A DNA stretch of 64,000 bases. Origin: Chinchilla lanigera (taxonomy: Eukaryota; Chordata; Mammalia; Rodentia; Chinchillidae). The position numbers and the translations under genes were made by a program. Shown in pieces: positions 59,181 to 64,000 of the stretch. The stretch is from the NCBI RefSeq assembly GCF_000276665.1, contig NW_004955404.1, positions 32,248,647-32,312,646 of the forward strand. Reading direction: 5' to 3'. The notes under the pieces were generated by a model. That model was not told the DNA's origin and did not search any database. It worked only from the letters and a program-made list of their open reading frames with translations. Each line of letters opens with the position of its first letter. Position 1 is the first letter of the stretch.

Positions 59181-60501
59181 GAAGTGTAAAGCAAGAAGCA
59201 CTTCGATCCTGGATTTGAAATTATATCACAAATCTACAGTGATAAAAACATCATGGTACTGACACAAAAACAGACACATGGATCAATTGAACCGAATAGA
59301 GGATGCAGAAACAACTCCAGGCGCATTCAGGCATGTGATCTTCTATAAGTGAACCAAACTGGAGGAAAGATAGCTTCTTTAACAAATAGTACGGAGAAAA
59401 CTGGTTGTCCATATCCAGAAGGTTGAATCTAGACCCATATATCTCACCATGTACTAAAACAAAATCAAAATGGATGAAAGACCTATATATTCAAACAGAA
59501 ACACTTAATCCATTGGAAGATAAAACAAGTAAAATTCTTGAAGACATAGGCATAAGCAAACACTTTTTGGACAGAGCTCTATATGGATGAGAAACAACAC
59601 TGAGAACCACCAAATGAATATCAAGTTTAAAAGCTTCTGCACAGCAAAAAACAATTGGAAGTGAAAAGAAACCAACAAAAGGGGAAAAAATTGCCAAGCT
59701 ACTCCTTGAACAGAAGACCACTGTCTCGAATATATGAAGAACTTAGAGAAATTAGACTCCCCAAAATAAAAATATCAAATAAAAATGAGAAATATATAAT
59801 GGACACTTCTCAGAAGTACAAATGCCCAATAAATGCATAAAGAAATGTTTAACATCTTCCACCGTGAGAGAAATGGAATTAAAATGAGATCCCATCTTAC
59901 TCCAGAAAGAATGGTATCATCAAGAAATCAAATAACAACACATTTGTGAAGCTGCAGGGGAAGCTTTTTATGGTGTTAGTGAGAATGTAATGTTACTGAG
60001 AATGGCGGTTGTAATAAAAAACCACCATTCAAATCAGTATGGAGTTTACTCTAAAAGTAGAAATTTGATTCAGTTAAGCTATTCCTCTCTGCATCAGCCC
60101 AAAAGAGTTAAAAACATCATATTATAGTCATACATGCATACCTATATTTATAGTAGCTCAACTCATAATAGCTGCATCTTAGAAGCAGCCTATATGTTCA
60201 CGAACAGAGGAATAGATAAAGAAAATGTGGGAAGTACTACTCAGCTATAACAAAGAATAAATTTGAGCCAATTGTAGGAAAATGAATGTATCTTGAGACC
60301 ATAATATTAAGTGAAATAAAATAATCACATATGCTTAAATATCATATGGTTTCTCTTATATGAGAAAACCAAAGTATAAATAATTTAAGAGCAAATTAAC
60401 AGGTAGATAATCAAAAACAGGGAAATCTTTTTGCAAATGGGAAGGGGATCCAGAGATGGAGAAAGGGGAAGGGGAATTAAAACAAATTAAGATGTGGTAT
60501 G

Positions 60502-60669
60502 GGGGGTGGTGCACACCTGTAATCTCAGCACTCAGGAAGCTGAGGCAGGAGGATCCTTGTGAGTTTGAGGCCAGTCTGGGCTACAAAGTGAGCTCAAGGC
60601 CAGCCTGAACTGCATAGTGAAACCCTAACTCAAAATAAAAAAGAAAGACAAAAAAAACCCCACAATAAC
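60502..60669 (+). mobile_element. B1-like SINE with internal duplication, nested in L1 3' region
   Basis: ggggtggtgcacacctgtaa, caggaagctgaggcaggagg, ccagtctgggctacaaagtg and then ccagcctgaactgcatagtg (the duplicated segment), with an A-rich tail. Target duplications aagatgtggtatg at 60489-60501 and about 60671-60683. Confidence 0.92.
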
Positions 60670-60857
60670 AAAGATGTGGTATGTACATGTATCAACTCCC
60701 CATGAAGAATCTAATCATTATGTACGACAATCATGTACTAATAAAATGAAAATGAAATATAATAATGAAGCAGAAATTAAATTTCAAATTAAAATTATTA
60801 TTTGATGCCCTGGCCTAAACCTTAGTTGGTTCCACATCACTTTTTATATTTGAACCC

Positions 60858-61240
60858 ATGTAATGGTTGATACATTGTACCAACTTGAGAAGTTTAACTG
60901 AGCAGCTCAGCAGGGAGCCAGGGTCCTTCCTTTGTAAACACCCTCATCCCGTGCAAGAGGAGGGCATGGAGCTGTGTGAGTGCTACAACCACCCTGGGAG
61001 TGGGTGGTAGCCTGCTTGCACTAGAAAGGAGGAAAAGAGGCTTGTTCTCCCTCTTGTGCTCTTGCTGCTTTTCCTATCTTCTGCCGCCTTGAAGTGTTGC
61101 CCCTGTGTCATACCATGCCGCATGGAGCCATCTGATTATGGACTGAAACCTTCACAGACTGTAAGCTAAATAAACATTTCCTTCCTTAATTTTGCGTGTT
61201 GGGTATTTTGTCTCAGTCTGGAGAGAAAAGTAACTTATAG
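60858..61240 (+). mobile_element. ERVL-MaLR-like LTR
   Basis: Starts taatggttgatacattgtac caacttgag and ends with gactgaaaccttcacagact, gtaagctaaataaacatttc (AATAAA), then gtgttgggtattttgtctca. Solo LTR with intact-looking poly(A) signal. Confidence 0.8.
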
Positions 61241-61254
61241 ATGCTATTTACACA

Positions 61255-61375
61255 CTGTCTTGTGACCATGGACAAGTCATCTAAATTTTTAGCTTGCTTG
61301 TCAGTAAAATTAAGACAATAACAATACCTACTTCAAGGAGTTTTGTGAGTATCAAATGAGTTAATTCAGGTCAAG
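61255..61375 (+). mobile_element. MIR SINE
   Basis: gtgaccatggacaagtcatc, ttgtcagtaaaattaagaca and tttgtgagtatcaaatgagt follow the MIR sense core. Confidence 0.8.
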
Positions 61376-62277
61376 TAACTCATCTTCCAATAATCAGCAC
61401 TAAACAATATTGGTATTTCCCATGTACAGTACTTCTAGGAAGGGTTTCTTTTATTGACATTTATGAGACTCTGATGATTCTCTGTCTGCTGGGTCTTGAG
61501 TGTACTTCTTCCTTCTGCTTCCTCAGCTCTCAGGATTCATCACTAGTCTGTCTTGCATGTTAGCAGTGGAGAGGATTTTAAACTGTCCCAGTTTTTGACA
61601 GAAAGAAAACTGCTTATAGCAGTTATAAACTGAAATAATATCTCCCAGTTCCCAGAAACATGGATTTTTCAACATTTTATAAGCAAAAGTATGGGGTGAA
61701 AAGCTAGAGAATTTTCCTCTTTGACCACATACAAATTCTCATGGGCTCAACAGGTCTTCTAAAGGTATAGTTCTAATCTAGTAGTTGTTATAGACATTAT
61801 TGGTTCTATTTATTTTTCACATTAAAAATAGACAAAATGAAAAAAAAAAAATAGAGAAAATGCCCTGAATTTTTGCTGATGTTTCACATTATCTTGCCAG
61901 TCAATAAATAAATAAACAAACCACTAAATGAAAACTAAACCATTATGAAACATCTTAATCGACTGTTTGGGAAATGTGCATTGTAGCACAAATGTGCACA
62001 TTAATTATTCAGCAATACTTCTGGATATTTTGGTTTTGTGAAAGAAACAAAATCTCTATGAATTTCAGAAAATTACAATTATATTTTTATCATTGCTTTA
62101 TTACTAATTATATGAAAATTATAATATATCAATAATAAATAATGTATTGATGATAATAAAATAATAATTATTATTATCATATAATTATAGCAATATATTA
62201 TTGCTTTGTTTTTCTACATAAGTAGAAAAATCAACATTACATATGAAGGACTTTTTTTTGATCAAAATACTTACAAT
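61376..62277. repeat. AT-rich non-coding stretch with a TA/ATT hairpin
   Basis: At about 62151-62181 the AT-rich words gataataaaataataa and ttattattatc form an imperfect inverted repeat. No gene is seen. Confidence 0.5.
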
Positions 62278-62288
62278 GCAATTGCCTT

Positions 62289-62399
62289 GTATTTTATTTA
62301 TTTATTTATTTTTTGGTTTTTCTCCGGTACCGGGAACTGAACTCACGACCTTGCGCTTGCCAGGCAGGCGCTTTGCCGCTGAGCTAAATCCCTAGCCCC
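62289..62399 (-). mobile_element. ID SINE, young subfamily, antisense
   Basis: Plus strand shows (attt)n tail complement, tctccggtaccgggaactga, cttgcgcttgccaggcaggc and gagctaaatccctagccc. Duplication gcaattgcctt at 62278-62288 and 62400-62410. Confidence 0.95.
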
Positions 62400-62623
62400 G
62401 CAATTGCCTTCTAAAGCCTAGTCTTTTTCATTAAAATACCCAGCCACTGACAACTTATCTGTTGAATGTTCACTGTCATTCATTGTTTGTAGAGATAGTT
62501 TTGTTAATAATATCACTATGTAAACATGCTAGTGAGCAGGAAAGGTCAATATATGACAGTAATTCTTTCGACAGGGAGCATAGCCTAAATCTGAAAAGCA
62601 AACAATATAAGAACACTTAAAAG

Positions 62624-62719
62624 AGGGGGCTGGGGATTTAGCTTAGCGGCACAGCGCCTGCCTGGTCATGAGTTTGATTCCTGGTACCGGAAGAAAAACC
62701 AAAACAAAACAAAAAAAGT
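62624..62719 (+). mobile_element. ID SINE, young subfamily, internally deleted
   Basis: gggctggggatttagcttag, then cctgcctggtcatgagtttg: 11 bases (caagcgcaagg in sibling copies) are missing between the A-box and B-box regions. Ends ctggtaccgg and an A-rich tail. Duplication acacttaaaag at 62613-62623 and 62720-62730. Confidence 0.93.
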
Positions 62720-62730
62720 ACACTTAAAAG

Positions 62731-64000
62731 AATTTTCATGAGATTACAAAATATGTAGAAGTGTGCGACTTAGTAAAGAAACAGGTCATTAGATACCATA
62801 TTTGAACTTCTTTAACTATCTAATACATGATTCTAAAGTACTTCATACAACCAAAAAGGTAAAATGGATCTTTAAAAAATAAGATTTTTTTCTTGTAGAG
62901 ATAGGCTGTTATTTCTACTTCCTTCTCCTGACAGTGACACCCTGGGTGATAAGTTCAGGGGAGATAGGCTCCAGGTTCTTGTGCACAACAAACAAATGGA
63001 CATTACATACACTGCAGTAAGGAAAAAAGCTGTTTAATGAAGTTAAAGAGAAGACACAGTCAGAGTGAGAGGGTTCGTGCCAACAGAAAAGGAATATATC
63101 ACAAGCAGAAAAAAAATTGACATAGCACAAAGAAAAATGGGACAGACTCTTAATAAATTATGCGTAAGGATTTGAAATATGCACCCTGCCTAAGGTGCCT
63201 CCCGTTGGATCTTTCAGGGTGTGACTGATGATATGACTGACAAGGTCCAGAGTCATATTAGTTGTATCTACTGTGCAAGTGCTTTTCCATAATTTACTTG
63301 GTTATAATTGGGTGCATGAGTAGCTGTCTATATGTGTAAACTTTTAACAAGTTCTGAGTGAAGGAAGGTCATGTCATGCCAAGAGATCTAACTCGCATGC
63401 ACCCTGGCATGGAAGTTTAGGAATTTCCAGGGGTCTTTGTTATTTTTAATCTCTGCCTTATTTAGTGGGACCTCAAACAAAGGTCAAGAGGGTTGCCTTG
63501 AAGCCTTACCTAGACTCAGGTGAGTACATGAGGAGTGGTCCCAGAGCCCTGATGGTACTATCTATCTTAACAGCTTAAATGGTTCCTCAGCTCAGATTAA
63601 TTTGTCCCCAGACTGGGTTTGAGGAGGTTCCTGAGCTGAGATGAGAAAGGTAACCCATCCTAACCAAAATGTTTGCAGGTTTGCTGACTTTTGTCAAAAT
63701 TTTTAGGATGAATCAGGAAGGAGTATGGGAAGTTTATTTGGCCAAAATGTTAGTACATATTCAAGAGTGGAATGTGGACCCTCGAGAGAGAGGAGTGCCA
63801 CAGATTGGAACTGGGAATATTTGTGTGATTTTGGCAGTGGAAAGCTGTGGAAAATTGCAATCTATAGTCTCTGTCTTGTTTTAGTGGTTGAACAAAGATG
63901 GCTCACTCAGAGAAAGATAATGTTCTACTCAAAAGGGAAGCCCATAGGTGAAAAGGTGATTTATTTACTTATGTTTGGAAGAAGAGAAAGAGAAAAAGAC
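62731..64000. other. Non-coding stretch to the window end
   Basis: Unrecognised sequence. Short frames (71 codons minus at 62.9 kb, 71 codons plus at 63.7 kb) have no known features. Confidence 0.45.

Larger units (their letters stand above)
54950..60770 (+). mobile_element. Long degenerate L1 retrotransposon
   Basis: A near full-span L1 that no longer encodes working proteins. In order: a purine-rich leader (55009-55075); ORF1 coiled-coil-like sequence at about 55100-55900 (coding for ELKGTNKKAAELPKM-like residues); a middle part at about 56000-56700; ORF2 endonuclease-like sequence at 56.4-57.3 kb; reverse transcriptase at 57.85-58.75 kb with ITLIPKSDKDTSKKGNYRP and a corrupted catalytic block where FADD is expected; KYLEINLTKEVKDL at 58.7 kb; and C-terminal pieces at 59.4-59.8 kb. 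A 3'UTR ends at aataaaatgaaaatg near 60740. Several frameshifts and stops split every frame. One B1 (55.6 kb), two IDs (56.8 and 59.0 kb) and another B1 (60.5 kb) are nested in it. Confidence 0.9.

Noticed and set aside
58940..59262. Open frames across the N run
   Set aside because: They exist only because unknown bases are read as open codons.
497..62719. tRNA-gene-like A and B boxes in many places
   Set aside because: They belong to ID SINEs, which derive from a tRNA. They have A tails and target-site duplications and no complete cloverleaf with an anticodon arm suited to a functional tRNA.

Overview
The window looks like mammalian nuclear DNA from a non-murine rodent. The evidence is the repeats: many tRNA-derived ID SINEs, including a young subfamily with a 3' end reading ggtaccgg; 7SL-derived B1-like SINEs; B1-ID composite elements; rodent-style ERVL-MaLR LTRs; L1 copies in several states of decay; and old mammal-wide MIR, MER5-like and mariner relics. 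I cannot name the species. Squirrel-related, castorimorph and hystricognath lineages all remain possible.

I found no functional protein-coding gene. All long reading frames are chance frames, transposon fragments or pseudogene pieces. The only recognisable cellular gene is a dead retrocopy of MMD (PAQR11) on the minus strand at about 27.63-30.10 kb, which keeps most of the long 3'UTR of its parent.

Layout: 0-9 kb is AT-rich with two ID SINEs, MIR relics and two stretches that look like conserved noncoding DNA (2.7 and 3.5 kb). 9-15.5 kb holds an MLT1 LTR with a nested ID, a Z-DNA-prone repeat, an L1 ORF2 fragment and LTR-like sequence. 15.5-24 kb is mostly non-repetitive, with a weakly CpG-enriched block near 17.4-17.85 kb that could be a promoter or alternative first exon. 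24-27 kb has a MaLR LTR, a mariner transposase fossil and an ID. 27.6-30.1 kb is the MMD retrocopy. 30-45 kb is AT-rich with B1, L1 and several LTRs. 45.2-47 kb is unique, moderate-GC sequence with clustered transcription-factor motifs and is the best enhancer candidate. 47-52.5 kb has SINEs, LTRs and another enhancer-like stretch. 54.9-60.77 kb is one long degenerate L1, split by a B1 and two IDs, one of which contains the only assembly gap (100 N). 60.8-64 kb has a MaLR LTR, MIR and two IDs.

The lack of genes together with scattered conserved-looking islands suggests a gene desert or a large intron serving as a regulatory landscape, but this rests on reading one sequence with no alignment. 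I saw nothing that amounts to a new biological system. The most useful leads are the MMD retrocopy, the candidate enhancers, the gap that target-site duplications bracket, and several small structural oddities.
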